This document shows positions 12,563-22,667 of a DNA stretch of 64,000 bases, one piece after another. Made by a program: the position numbers and the translations under genes. The DNA lies in contig NZ_CABFJY010000011.1 of NCBI RefSeq assembly GCF_901687125.1, positions 1-64,000 on the forward strand, written 5' to 3'. The notes beneath the pieces were generated by a model. The model was not told the DNA's origin and searched no databases. It was given only the letters and a program-made list of their open reading frames with translations. The stretch's first letter is position 1, and each line of letters opens with the position of its first letter. This DNA is from Actinobacillus vicugnae. GTDB taxonomy: Bacteria > Pseudomonadota > Gammaproteobacteria > Enterobacterales > Pasteurellaceae.

Positions 12563-13514
12563 ACCAATCCTTTTTCTGCGAGGGGTCTAATATCGTCGTA
12601 ATCAAACTAACTAACATATCCATTAGCAATACAAACAAACCAATTGCCACAACGCCCGCTGAAATTGCATTATAGTCTTGCGCTGAAAGTGCATTAATTA
12701 GCCATAAGCCAATGCCGCCCCAGCTAAATACATTTTCAATCAACATTGAGAAAGCAAACACAAGTGTAAAATTACGCGCACTCATTGGAATCAATGCAGG
12801 CAAAGTATTATGCAAAATATGTGTACGCCAGATTTTAAACGGAGACCAACCACGGGTTTGTGCCACTTTAATATAGTTTTGCTTCATCACATATTCCGCA
12901 CGTTGACGGGTAAAACGAATCACTTCTAAAGTAGCAGGTACAGATAAAATCAACGCAGGTAGCGCCAAATGATGTAGCACACTTTGCATCATTTTCAATT
13001 TATAAGGCGAATCTGCTAAAAAAATATCCAATAGACGAAAACCAGTCACCGAAGAAATTTCATAAATCGGATGTAATTCTCCCACGGCGGCAATTGCCCA
13101 TTGATTACTCGAGGCATAATAAAGTACGACAATCGCCAGCCAAAACACTGGCATAGCCAAACTAAGTGACCCTAACGTTGCCAACGCTTTACCCGCAAAA
13201 TGATCGCGAAATGCTGCTGAAAACAACCCTAACGGCAAGCCAAGCACTAATGAAACAACCGAGGCCGCTATACATAACGAAATGGTCGCTGGAAATACAT
13301 TTAAAATTTGATCGGCAATTACCTCGCCACTAATATAACTGATTCCAAAATCCCCTTGCATCAGCCCGCTAACATAACTGACATACGCCTCTACTCCCTG
13401 TAAATCCAAAAAGTGATTCAGCGGATCTCTTAATAAAATGTTGTAGCTGATCAAGGTTAAAATAAACAAAGTGATCAGGGTTAAAAATAAGCGTCTAACT
13501 AAAGCTAATAACAC
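12552..13514 (-). CDS. sapB: SapB, peptide ABC transporter permease
   Basis: A 320-residue DppB-type permease: an N-terminal helix (LFLTLITLFILTLISYNILL), QGDFGISYISGE and an EAA loop containing YIKVAQTRGWSPFKIWRTHIL. The partner permease is SapC. In Haemophilus the Sap system carries antimicrobial peptides and haem and supports K+ uptake. It starts 2 bp after the sapA stop. Confidence 0.92.
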   Translation of the reverse strand: MLLALVRRLFLTLITLFILTLISYNILLRDPLNHFLDLQGVEAYVSYVSGLMQGDFGISYISGEVIADQILNVFPATISLCIAASVVSLVLGLPLGLFSAAFRDHFAGKALATLGSLSLAMPVFWLAIVVLYYASSNQWAIAAVGELHPIYEISSVTGFRLLDIFLADSPYKLKMMQSVLHHLALPALILSVPATLEVIRFTRQRAEYVMKQNYIKVAQTRGWSPFKIWRTHILHNTLPALIPMSARNFTLVFAFSMLIENVFSWGGIGLWLINALSAQDYNAISAGVVAIGLFVLLMDMLVSLITTILDPSQKKDWYVK

Positions 13515-13516
13515 GG

Positions 13517-15220
13517 TTATTTCTCTTCATACTTTAATTTTAAATCTGCCAAACGAACCTGTCCGAACGGCGTAACTTGCGCATTTTCAATTCGAGGATT
13601 AACCAACAACACTCGATTCCCATTCACCAATGGCAACACGGGTAATTGCTGCTCTAAAATCTTTTGCGCTAAGCGATATAACAACTGGCGAACATAGGCT
13701 AACTCGCTTCCCTTCGCCAATTCTAATAAGCGGTCGAATTCTGGATTACACCAATTGGCTAAATTGGTTAATTCATTTTTAGAACGGCAAGCAAGAATTG
13801 GCGATAAAAACGCATTTGGATCCAAATTATTTGCTAACCAGCCTGTTAAAATCAGATCGTAATCTGCTTTCCCCGCCTCGGCAAACTGCGCAACATAAGC
13901 TCGGCTTACAGGTTTAATATCCAGCTCAATGCCAATTTTAGCTAAATCTGCACGAATCAGCTCCGCCATTTTATGTGGATGCAAATTGTAAACCCGATTT
14001 TCATCTAGCACCCACAGTTGCAAGCGGTCAGATTTCTCTGATTTTTTACCTGTCAAATCTGCTCCTGAAAATGGGTAGCTATTATAATTTTTGATGGGAT
14101 ACAACGTAGGAGGAAGCACATTTTGTGCTACTTGTGCTGCATCATAAAACAAAATATCTGCGATACGTTTACGGTTAATTGCCTGTGCAATTTTGTGTCT
14201 AAATTGCAGATCCTGCATTTTTGCTTTTTGCGTGTTAAACGCTAAAAATGCCAAATTAGCGCCTAAATTCTCAACAACCTCATCTTTATGCACAACTGAA
14301 CGTTGGCTTGGTTCAGGCAATGCCACTACATCGCACTCTCGGTTTAAGTATTTGGCAATACGTCCTGCACTGTTGGTGGACATATCTACGACCATATTCG
14401 GGATTTGTGCTTTTTTACCCCAATATTTGCTATGCGGTTTTAATCGAATATATTCATTGGCGACATAATCATTTAGCTGATAAACGCCCGTGCCAATCGG
14501 TAATAAATCAAGTTGCGCAAGGTTTTCATCTGCATTTAATTGTAAAGCATATTCTTTCGATAAAATCACTGCATATTGGCTCGCTAAATGCGCCAGCACT
14601 GAATTATCCGCTTCAATTAAATGAATCTGAACCGTATAGTTATTTGGTGCAGTAATTTTTTTGATTTTATTTTTGAGCGCCACACTTTCAAAATATGGGT
14701 AATGCGCTAAGTTTGCTTTAAATTGGTAAGCATAATATTGATTTTGCTGAAACTGCGCGCGCCCACCTTCGTTAAAATCCAATGCAGGCAATTCTTCCAC
14801 ATAACCAATAATACGGTTAAGCGAAAACACGACGTCTTCCGCATTAAAATAACGGGTTGGTGTAAACCACGAAGTTGTATGAAAGGAAACTTTACGACGC
14901 AAATTTAACGTAATCACTTTACCATCTTCGCTAATCGTAAAATGCTCCGCTAATGCAGGTTTTAGTGAATTAGATTTAATGTCAAACTCAAATAATTTGT
15001 CGTAAATTTGCTCGGTGACGACATTCATATTTGCCCCGATATCCGCTTTTTGCGGATTAAAAGAAGCACCTAACCCCCCCGTGCAATAAACTAGGCTTTC
15101 ATTACGCAATTCTTTTGGAATGCTAGGGGCAGAAAAAGCGGTCGAATTTAAGCCCAAAATTGTAAAAATTACGCCAAATTTTACCGCTTTGCCAATAAAA
15201 GGTTTTATCTTGATATACAT
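13517..15220 (-). CDS. sapA: SapA, periplasmic peptide-binding protein
   Basis: The 567-residue SBP_bac_5 (DppA/OppA) protein has a signal peptide (MYIKIKPFIGKAVKFGVIF..., cleaved after about residue 30 at TAFSA). The family signature AEHFTISEDGKVITLNLRR is followed by FHTTSWFTPTRYFNAEDVVFSL. It would capture cationic peptides or haem in the periplasm for SapBC. It starts 2 bp after the tyrR stop, so tyrR and sapABCD are read as one unit. Confidence 0.92.
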   Translation of the reverse strand: MYIKIKPFIGKAVKFGVIFTILGLNSTAFSAPSIPKELRNESLVYCTGGLGASFNPQKADIGANMNVVTEQIYDKLFEFDIKSNSLKPALAEHFTISEDGKVITLNLRRKVSFHTTSWFTPTRYFNAEDVVFSLNRIIGYVEELPALDFNEGGRAQFQQNQYYAYQFKANLAHYPYFESVALKNKIKKITAPNNYTVQIHLIEADNSVLAHLASQYAVILSKEYALQLNADENLAQLDLLPIGTGVYQLNDYVANEYIRLKPHSKYWGKKAQIPNMVVDMSTNSAGRIAKYLNRECDVVALPEPSQRSVVHKDEVVENLGANLAFLAFNTQKAKMQDLQFRHKIAQAINRKRIADILFYDAAQVAQNVLPPTLYPIKNYNSYPFSGADLTGKKSEKSDRLQLWVLDENRVYNLHPHKMAELIRADLAKIGIELDIKPVSRAYVAQFAEAGKADYDLILTGWLANNLDPNAFLSPILACRSKNELTNLANWCNPEFDRLLELAKGSELAYVRQLLYRLAQKILEQQLPVLPLVNGNRVLLVNPRIENAQVTPFGQVRLADLKLKYEEK

Positions 15221-15222
15221 TG

Positions 15223-16371
15223 CTATTTACTAATTCCGTAAGCTCTTAATTTATTTGCCACTGCTGTGTGAGAAATCCCCAAACGTTGAGCTAGTTTACG
15301 AGTACTTGGATATTGTGCATAAAATTTGCGTAATAAAGTCGCTTCAAAATTATTCACCAATTCTTCCAAGCTCTCACCATTATCCAAAATTTGAAATTCA
15401 TCTGATTTTGGCTGATGAGTAGGTAAATTTAAATCTTTTACGGCTAAACGATAGCTATGTGCTAAAGTACAAGCTCGATAAATAGCATTGTATAACTCAC
15501 GCAAGTTACCAGGCCAATGATAAGCCTTCAACGCTTGTAAAAATTCATCATCATATTCCAGCTTACTAATGCCTAGCTGCTCGCTAATTTGTGCAATAAA
15601 TCGGTCTGCAAGCAATGATAGATCAGCATGGCGTTCTCGTAATGGCGGTAAATCTAGCGTTAACACATTTAAGCGGTGATATAAATCTTCACGCACTTTG
15701 CCTTCTGCAACAAATAATGAAAGCGCTTTTTGAGAGGTACAAATAACACGCACATCCACATGAATTTCTTTATCTTCGCCGACGCGGCGAAATGATCCAT
15801 CATTTAAGAAACGCAATAATTTTGCCTGCATTTCAAGCGATAATTCTGCAATAGAATCCAGTAATACCGTGCCACCATTAGCATATTCAAAAAAACCAAT
15901 ATTTTCTTTACCACTACCACGATGTCCAAACATTTCCGTTTCAGCTTCATCTGGTGGAAGTCCTGCGCAATTCACAGCAATAAATTTATGTGAACGACGA
16001 TCACTTAACTCATGACAAGCTTTGGCAAATACATCTTTTCCCGTGCCGGTTTCCCCTTGGATTAATAATGGCGCATCTAATAATGCAAATTTTTTCGCTT
16101 GGGCAACAACTGCTTTCATATTGTCACTTTCAGCAATCAACTGTGCAAAACCAGTGCTGTGTTCAGTAAATTCTACTTTTTGCACAGCTGCAAGCGGTCG
16201 GATTTCAGCCAAAATTTGCATTTGTTGCGTTTCTGACAACAAATCGAATTTAGCTTGAATTCCTGATTCCGTGAAAGTGATATTTTGAATAGATTGATTT
16301 TGTTTTGCTGCAAAATGCATTAAAGTTTCTGCAACCGTTAGTTTTTCTGTACATTCAATCAATAACTGCAT
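15223..16371 (-). CDS. tyrR: TyrR-type regulator of aromatic amino acid genes
   Basis: The 382-residue protein has a short N-terminal region (no recognisable ACT/PAS pair as in the 513-residue E. coli protein), an AAA+ domain (Walker A GETGTGK 106-112) and a C-terminal HTH with YPSTRKLAQRLGISHTAVAN, which is nearly the E. coli TyrR sequence. The GAFTGA loop needed to contact sigma-54 is absent (GHRGSGKENIGF), as expected for TyrR, which works with sigma-70. In the Walker B region VLLDSIAEL the usual Glu is Ser173. It heads the sap operon; E. coli has the related pspF next to sapA. Confidence 0.85.
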   Translation of the reverse strand: MQLLIECTEKLTVAETLMHFAAKQNQSIQNITFTESGIQAKFDLLSETQQMQILAEIRPLAAVQKVEFTEHSTGFAQLIAESDNMKAVVAQAKKFALLDAPLLIQGETGTGKDVFAKACHELSDRRSHKFIAVNCAGLPPDEAETEMFGHRGSGKENIGFFEYANGGTVLLDSIAELSLEMQAKLLRFLNDGSFRRVGEDKEIHVDVRVICTSQKALSLFVAEGKVREDLYHRLNVLTLDLPPLRERHADLSLLADRFIAQISEQLGISKLEYDDEFLQALKAYHWPGNLRELYNAIYRACTLAHSYRLAVKDLNLPTHQPKSDEFQILDNGESLEELVNNFEATLLRKFYAQYPSTRKLAQRLGISHTAVANKLRAYGISK

Positions 16372-16402
16372 AAGAAAGTCGCCTTGTATTCACTGGAATT
16401 GA

Positions 16403-17176
<774 letters not shown>

Positions 17177-17188
17177 TTTCAATCGTTA

Positions 17189-17214
17189 AAAAGGCGTTCA
17201 GACGAGCGCCTTTT
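17189..17214 (+). terminator. gmhA terminator
   Basis: AAAAGGCGTTC pairs with GAGCGCCTTTT (one G-U pair) around a 4-nt loop, 13 bp after the gmhA stop. Confidence 0.8.
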
Positions 17215-17274
17215 CTCTTGCTACGAGAGGTTAAATTTCATACTTTCTGCAAACCGACCAAGTCTATATCGGTG

Positions 17275-18249
17275 TTAATTAAGATCGGTTTTCTCAATCA
17301 TTTTATAAGGCACTCTTAGCACACGATCTTTTAATTGCCATTCAGTTCCTACATCCGCAGGTTTACCTTTGGCTAAATTAGCACTAAATGCCATAATGGC
17401 TTTACTTTGGCTAATCCAATCGTTCTGAATTGTACCTGCAAGCGCGCCTATTTTAATTAAATTAAGCGCTGCTGGAATGCCATCAATGCCATAAATTGGT
17501 ATCAATTTACCCTGTGCTGCGGTTGCTTCTGACGCACCAATTGCCATCGCATCATTATTGGCAATAATCACTTCAATTTGTTCTTTGTGTGGTGTAGCAA
17601 ACCATGCACTGACTTTTTCTTTTGCTAGCTCCGTTCTCCATTGTGCGGATTCCAATGCCAACATTTGCGAACCTGTAACAAGTTGTTCTAGGTGTTGAGC
17701 CACCACTCTGGTTCTTAGCTCTGCATCGGGATGCCCATTTTCTCCTTTTAGAATTGCATATTGAATTTGTCCATCTTTATTAAGATCATATTGGGGATTA
17801 GCTTTCCACTGTTTTACTACCATTTCAGCTTGTAATTTGGCAATTTCAGTTGCATCTGTACCGACATAGTAAACATTATCGTAACTTTCTAACGCCTGAC
17901 GTCCTGGATCTTTATTAAATAGAATAATTGGCACATTACGATCAATTGCCTTGCCCACCACAGTACGCCACGCATTTTGATCGACTAAATTGACCGCTAG
18001 CACTTTCACTTTTTGCTCAAGTAAAGCTTCAACTTGATTGTTTTGTACAAATTGAGAATTTTGCGCATCATTCATTAATAACGAAAGCTGTTGTTGATTA
18101 GCATGCTTTTCTAGTTCTCCTTTCATCAAATAAATAAAGTTATCGTCGTAGCGATAAAGTGTTACTCCTACTTTATCTTGCGCCAAACTTGCATTTGCAA
18201 TACCGATACCTAAACTTGCGATTAGAGAATAAATCATCATATTTCTCAT
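17275..18249 (-). CDS. galactose/glucose-binding periplasmic protein, MglB-like, orphan
   Basis: The 324-residue protein has a signal peptide ending near ASLAQD and a type I periplasmic binding fold. Residues that hold glucose/galactose in E. coli MglB are all visible in matching positions: Asp and Phe in YRYDDNFIY, Asn in VNLVDQ, His/Asp/Arg in GHPDAELR, Trp in SAQW, Asn in IANNDAMA, Asp in GIDGIP and Asn in TIQND. The calcium loop DLNKDGQIQ is intact. No mglA or mglC is adjacent, so its permease must be elsewhere or it works as a spare binding protein. The short tail after DLN lacks the last residues of MglB. Confidence 0.85.
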   Translation of the reverse strand: MRNMMIYSLIASLGIGIANASLAQDKVGVTLYRYDDNFIYLMKGELEKHANQQQLSLLMNDAQNSQFVQNNQVEALLEQKVKVLAVNLVDQNAWRTVVGKAIDRNVPIILFNKDPGRQALESYDNVYYVGTDATEIAKLQAEMVVKQWKANPQYDLNKDGQIQYAILKGENGHPDAELRTRVVAQHLEQLVTGSQMLALESAQWRTELAKEKVSAWFATPHKEQIEVIIANNDAMAIGASEATAAQGKLIPIYGIDGIPAALNLIKIGALAGTIQNDWISQSKAIMAFSANLAKGKPADVGTEWQLKDRVLRVPYKMIEKTDLN

Positions 18250-18424
18250 AATATGCTCCCATTCTTTATCTTATGGCATTAAAAGGATTGGCTTGATACT
18301 ACACCGATTAACCTATAAATAATGTGAAGCAGTTCACAGAATAAACAATTTAATCGTTTGCTTTTCGCATAAAATATGAAAAATAGCCATAACAAGCGGG
18401 CAAATTTACAAATTTTTTTGCAAA

Positions 18425-18507
18425 TTGCACCGCTTGTAAACAAAATCCGCTATAATTCAAAAAATCTTATGGTGCATTACTATCCTGCACCTTTTTTATT
18501 TTTATAG
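18425..18507 (+). promoter_or_regulatory. rnb promoter and terminator-like leader with a 12-codon ORF
   Basis: A perfect -10 TATAAT lies at 18451-18456; the -35 is unclear (TTGCAC at 18425 is too far at 20 bp). About 15 bases past the -10, GGTGCA (18471-18476) pairs with TGCACC (18486-18491), followed by six T. That is an intrinsic-terminator shape between promoter and gene. A 12-codon ORF (MVHYYPAPFLFL, 18469-18507) spans the hairpin, though no ribosome binding site precedes it. The rest of 18250-18424 contains inverted uptake-signal-like sequences and no gene. Confidence 0.5.
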
Positions 18508-18516
18508 AGAGAATTT

Positions 18517-20493
18517 ATGTTTCAAAACAACCCGTTACTTGCCCAATTAAAACAGCAGATTGAGGCAAATAAAGAATATGTGGAAGGTACGGTCAAAGCG
18601 TCAGAAAAAGCGTTTGGCTTTTTAGAATGCGATAAGAAAAGTTATTTCATTCCGCCATTCGAGATGAAAAAAGTAATGCACGGCGATAAAGTAAAAGCAG
18701 TAGTGAAACGTGAAGGTGATAAAGAACAGGTTGAAATTGATAGCTTACTTGAACCAATGTTAGATCGCTTTATTGCACAAGTGCGTTTTAACAAAGACAA
18801 TAAATTACAACTAGCCGTTGATCACCCAAGTATCAAAAACATTATTCCAGCCAATACCCATAAGAAAGTAACTGAATCACTAGAAAATGGCGACTGGGTG
18901 GTGGCGCAATTAAAAACTCACCCATTGCGCGATGATCGTTTCCTATTCGCTCAAGTTACTCAATTTATCTGTAAAGCGGATGATAATTTCGCACCTTGGT
19001 GGGTAACACTTGCACGTCACGAACAGCCTCGCGAACCTGTTGCGAACGAGAAAAACTATGCATTACATGATGAATTAACACGTGAAGATCTGACTTCGCT
19101 GTACTTTACTACTATTGATAGCCCTAGCACGCAAGATATGGACGATGCGCTATTTATTGAGCCAATCGAACAAAATGGCGCTCAAATAGGCTGGCGTTTA
19201 GTGGTAGCGATTGCCGATCCAACCGCTTATATTCCAGAAAATTCAAATATTGAAAAAGCGGCTCGTCAGCGTTGCTTCACCAACTATTTGCCTGGCTTTA
19301 ATATCCCAATGTTGCCACGTGAATTGTCAGATGACCTATGCTCACTTGTGCCAAATGAAAAACGCCCTGCGTTAGTCAGCTATATTGAAACCGATTTAGT
19401 GGGCAATATTATTGCTGAACCTCGTTTTGTGTCTGCATGGGTAGAAAGCAAAGCAAAATTAGCTTACGACAATGTTTCTGACTATCTCGAAAACATTGAA
19501 AATGCGTGGCAACCTGAAAATGCTGAAACCAAGCAACAAATTGATTGGTTACACCAATTCACCTTAGCTCGAATTGAATGGCGCCGTAATCATGCGTTAT
19601 TATTCAAAGAGTCTGGCGATTATTCATTTGAATTAAACGAAGATGGCTCGGTGCGTAATATTCATGTTGAATATCGTCGTATTGCAAATCAAATGATTGA
19701 AGAATCTATGATTATTGCCAATATTTGTTGTGCTAAATTCTTAGCTGATCATGCCAAAACAGGTATTTTTAATACCCATTCAGGTTTTGATCCGAAAAAT
19801 TTAGAATTAGCACAAAAATTCTTATTGGATACACTTGCTAACGATGAAAACCATGCAACGCTTAGCGAATTATATGCACCAGAAAAACTTGCTACCCTTG
19901 AAGGCTATTGCGCAATGCGCCGCTCAATTGATGAGTTCCCTGAAAAATTTTTAGAACTTCGCTTACGTCGTTACCTTACTTTTGCGGAATTTAAATCAGA
20001 AGTAGCACCGCACTTGGGTTTAGGAATTAGCCATTACGCCACTTGGACATCACCGATTCGTAAATATGGCGATATGGTAAACCACCGCTTAATTAAGCAA
20101 GTATTACTAGGTCAGCAACCAAAAACGATTGAAGAAAGTATACTTGCTCGCTTACAAGAAGCGCGTCGCCAAAACCGTTTAGTTGAGCGTGATATTGCTG
20201 ATTGGTTGTATGCTCGCTACCTTGCCCCAATGGTAGAACAAGCGGTCGCATTTGAGTGTGAAATTGCAGATGTTTCACGTGGCGGTGTACGTGCTAAAGT
20301 GATCACAAATGGTGCGCAAATTTTTGTGCCATTCTCCACTATTCACGATAAAAAAGAAGAAATGGAGTTCCGCCCAGAAGAAATTGCTCTCTACATCAAA
20401 GGCGAAAAAGCCTACCAAATTGGACAGGCTGTCAAAGTAAAACTCACCGAGGTTCGCTTAGAGACTCGTTCAATCGTGGGTAATATTATCTAA
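18517..20493 (+). CDS. rnb: exoribonuclease II
   Basis: The 658-residue RNase II degrades single-stranded RNA 3' to 5'. Two N-terminal cold-shock domains precede the RNB catalytic domain, whose acidic cluster TIDSPSTQDMDDA gives Asp201, Asp207, Asp209 and Asp210, the E. coli numbering; an S1 domain ends the protein (CEIADVSRGGVRAKV onward). The ATG is preceded by AGAGAGAA. Bases 19889-19922 (residues about 458-469) are identical to a spacer of the CRISPR array in this window. Confidence 0.96.
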   Translation: MFQNNPLLAQLKQQIEANKEYVEGTVKASEKAFGFLECDKKSYFIPPFEMKKVMHGDKVKAVVKREGDKEQVEIDSLLEPMLDRFIAQVRFNKDNKLQLAVDHPSIKNIIPANTHKKVTESLENGDWVVAQLKTHPLRDDRFLFAQVTQFICKADDNFAPWWVTLARHEQPREPVANEKNYALHDELTREDLTSLYFTTIDSPSTQDMDDALFIEPIEQNGAQIGWRLVVAIADPTAYIPENSNIEKAARQRCFTNYLPGFNIPMLPRELSDDLCSLVPNEKRPALVSYIETDLVGNIIAEPRFVSAWVESKAKLAYDNVSDYLENIENAWQPENAETKQQIDWLHQFTLARIEWRRNHALLFKESGDYSFELNEDGSVRNIHVEYRRIANQMIEESMIIANICCAKFLADHAKTGIFNTHSGFDPKNLELAQKFLLDTLANDENHATLSELYAPEKLATLEGYCAMRRSIDEFPEKFLELRLRRYLTFAEFKSEVAPHLGLGISHYATWTSPIRKYGDMVNHRLIKQVLLGQQPKTIEESILARLQEARRQNRLVERDIADWLYARYLAPMVEQAVAFECEIADVSRGGVRAKVITNGAQIFVPFSTIHDKKEEMEFRPEEIALYIKGEKAYQIGQAVKVKLTEVRLETRSIVGNII

Positions 20494-20498
20494 ATTAT

Positions 20499-20552
20499 AA
20501 GCGGTCAAATTTCGAGAATTTTTTGCAAAATTTCCTTGAAACTTGACCGCTT
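20499..20552 (+). terminator. inverted uptake-signal pair after rnb
   Basis: AAGCGGTCAAATTTC (20499-20513) pairs with GAAACTTGACCGCTT (20538-20552) apart from one position; the loop holds a T-rich stretch and TTTTGCAAAA. It lies just after the rnb stop and before the downstream membrane gene. It lacks a clean U-tract at its end. Confidence 0.5.
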
Positions 20553-20568
20553 GTTCCATGAGGCTTTT

Positions 20569-20940
20569 ATGCAAAAAACGATTATCGGCTTTGTGCTTTC
20601 TCTCGCTATTTTGTGGGGAATGCTCTACATCGGCAAAGGTTTGAATATATTGATTCCAATTGGCATTCCCGACAGTATTTGGGGACTACTCGTGCTCTTT
20701 TTTGCCCTGATTACAGGTCTGCTTAAATTAGAATGGGTATTGCCAACGGGACGGTTTCTCAATCGTTATATGCCTATTGTATTTTTGCCTATTTGTGTTG
20801 GCATGGTTGAATATGGTGATATTTTAACCCGTTATTTTTCCTCATTAATTATTTCAAATATTCTCAGCACCATTATCACCATTGTGATTGTAGGTTGGGT
20901 CGCACAACGCTTATTCAAAGATTCAGGAGATGAACAATGA
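20569..20940 (+). CDS. yohJ: CidA/LrgA (YohJ) family membrane protein
   Basis: A 123-residue protein with four hydrophobic helices, matching the CidA/LrgA/YohJ family (IPDSIWGLLVLFFALITGLLKLEWV, FLNRYMPIVFLPICVGMVEYGD). These small holin-like proteins work with a CidB/LrgB partner; roles in murein hydrolase control, pyruvate or other small-molecule movement have been proposed. The start is set at 20569, with TGAGG eight bases upstream; a TTG further upstream would translate the uptake-signal hairpin. It overlaps the next gene by four bases. Confidence 0.82.
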   Translation: MQKTIIGFVLSLAILWGMLYIGKGLNILIPIGIPDSIWGLLVLFFALITGLLKLEWVLPTGRFLNRYMPIVFLPICVGMVEYGDILTRYFSSLIISNILSTIITIVIVGWVAQRLFKDSGDEQ

Positions 20941-21623
20941 TTTACCTCTATACCGTTCTCACCGTAGTCGCATTTTTTTTAAGTGTGAAGCTTAGTAAAA
21001 AACTCGCTATTTCTCTGCTAAACCCTTTTTTACTCACTTTATTGTTACTATTAGCGATCTTAATCATTTTTCAGATTCCTTATAAAGAATATCAGCAAGG
21101 CACTTCTCCATTGAGCCATTTTTTAGGCTTGGCCATCGTTGCGCTTGCAATTCCGCTCTATGAACAATTTCCACAAATTCGCCAGCGTTGGAAGGCAATC
21201 AGCTTTATTCTGTTGCTCGGTACAGTGGTTTCAATGTGTAGTGGAATGCTACTAGCGTTGTTATTTGGCGGTACTCAGGAAATCGTAGCCGCTTTAATGC
21301 CTAAATCAGTCACTATGCCGCTTGCATTAGTGATTACAGGCGAAATTGGGGGCGAATTTGCCTTAAGTGCAGTAGGCGTAATGGTGGCTGGATTGTTTGG
21401 CGCTGTTTTAGGTTTGCCTATTTTGAAATTAGCTCATGTGACCAATGCCCAAGCAATTGGTATGAGCTTAGGCATCGCCTCACACGCACTCGGTACGGCT
21501 CGCTGTATGGAATTAAACACAAAAGCAGCAAGTTATAGCTCGCTTGCGTTAGTCATTTGCGGGCTACTTTCTTCTTTTATCGCACCACCTATTTTCCATT
21601 TCGCCGTAAAATGGTTTATGTAG
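20937..21623 (+). CDS. yohK: CidB/LrgB (YohK) family membrane protein
   Basis: A 228-residue membrane protein with about six to seven helices and the LrgB signature region ALMPKSVTMPLALVITGEIGG plus GLPILKLAHVTNAQAIGMSLGIASHALGTARC. It pairs with the preceding CidA-like protein; ATGA overlap means coupled translation. No LysR- or LytTR-type regulator is adjacent. Confidence 0.85.
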   Translation: MIYLYTVLTVVAFFLSVKLSKKLAISLLNPFLLTLLLLLAILIIFQIPYKEYQQGTSPLSHFLGLAIVALAIPLYEQFPQIRQRWKAISFILLLGTVVSMCSGMLLALLFGGTQEIVAALMPKSVTMPLALVITGEIGGEFALSAVGVMVAGLFGAVLGLPILKLAHVTNAQAIGMSLGIASHALGTARCMELNTKAASYSSLALVICGLLSSFIAPPIFHFAVKWFM

Positions 21624-21647
21624 TTTAGTTATTATTGGAGAACATAA

Positions 21648-22460
21648 ATGGCAACTTATATTGTTGGTGATTTACATGGCTGTTTTGATGAATTACAACT
21701 ATTACTCAAACAGGTTAATTATGATCCCAAACAAGATGAACTTTGGCTAACGGGCGACTTGGTTGCACGAGGCGAAAAGTCGTTGGAATGTTTACGTTTT
21801 GTAAAAGATCCAAATAACAATGCCAAAACGATTTTAGGCAATCACGATCTACATTTACTTGCAACGCTACTTGGCATTAAAAAAGTTAAACCTAATGATA
21901 AAGTGACTGCTATTTTTGAAGCGCCAGACCGAGAAGCATTGCAAAATTGGCTGAGAAATCAACCGCTTCTCGTTCAGCACCCAACACATAAATTCCTATT
22001 GGTTCACGCAGGTATTAGCCCTGAATGGAATCTTGCCGAAACACTCGCTTGTGCAAAAGAAGCTGAGGCAGTGTTACAAGGTGAAATGTATGCCGATTAT
22101 ATTGCACAGATGTATGACAGCTATCCAGATTACTGGTCTACCGATTGGCAAGGCATTGAGCGTTGGCGTTATATTATTAATGTATTCACGCGTATGCGTT
22201 TTTGCTATCACAACAAGCGGTTAAATTTTGCTTGTAAATTACCTATTGAAGAAGCACCTTGCGAATTAACACCTTGGTTTGAATTAAATAATCCATTATT
22301 TGCTGAACAAGAAATTATTTTCGGACATTGGGCAAGTTTAATGGGTAAATCAGATAAACCGAATATCTACGCATTAGACACAGGCTGTGCATGGGGGAAT
22401 CATCTCTCAATGATTCGTTGGGAAGATAAACAAATTTTCACACAGCAACGCTTAAAATAA
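21648..22460 (+). CDS. apaH: diadenosine tetraphosphatase, symmetrical
   Basis: The 270-residue metallophosphatase hydrolyses Ap4A to two ADP and acts as a decapping enzyme on Np4-capped RNA. Motifs: GDLHGCFDE near the N-terminus, [29 protein letters not shown] and the C-terminal FGHWASLMG. In E. coli apaH follows apaG and rsmA; here it stands alone after the yohJK pair with a TTGGAG site upstream. Confidence 0.95.
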   Translation: MATYIVGDLHGCFDELQLLLKQVNYDPKQDELWLTGDLVARGEKSLECLRFVKDPNNNAKTILGNHDLHLLATLLGIKKVKPNDKVTAIFEAPDREALQNWLRNQPLLVQHPTHKFLLVHAGISPEWNLAETLACAKEAEAVLQGEMYADYIAQMYDSYPDYWSTDWQGIERWRYIINVFTRMRFCYHNKRLNFACKLPIEEAPCELTPWFELNNPLFAEQEIIFGHWASLMGKSDKPNIYALDTGCAWGNHLSMIRWEDKQIFTQQRLK

Positions 22461-22523
22461 AATCAAACAACCTGAGGATTATTGCTATCATTTCCATTTT
22501 CGATTAGAATTCGCCTCGTCTAT

Positions 22524-22600
22524 GCAACTATAGCTCAGTTGGTTAGAGCACCACCTTGACATGGTGGGGGTCACTGGTTCGAGTCCAGCTAGTTGCACCA
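22524..22600 (+). tRNA. tRNA-Val (GAC)
   Basis: A 77-nt cloverleaf: acceptor GCAACTA / TAGTTGC, D-arm AGCTCAGTTGGTTAGAGC, anticodon stem CCACC/GGTGG with loop TTGACAT (anticodon GAC), T-arm with GGTTCGAGTCC, encoded CCA. It matches the E. coli tRNA-Val2 pattern. Confidence 0.96.
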
Positions 22601-22607
22601 TTTTCCA

Positions 22608-22637
22608 ATCCCTCGCTTTACAGCGGGGGATTTTTTT
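22608..22637 (+). terminator. terminator of tRNA-Val
   Basis: ATCCCTCGC pairs with GCGGGGGAT around TTTACA, followed by seven T. Confidence 0.88.
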
Positions 22638-22667
22638 ATGCCTTACATTATTCAACGAAATGGCTAA

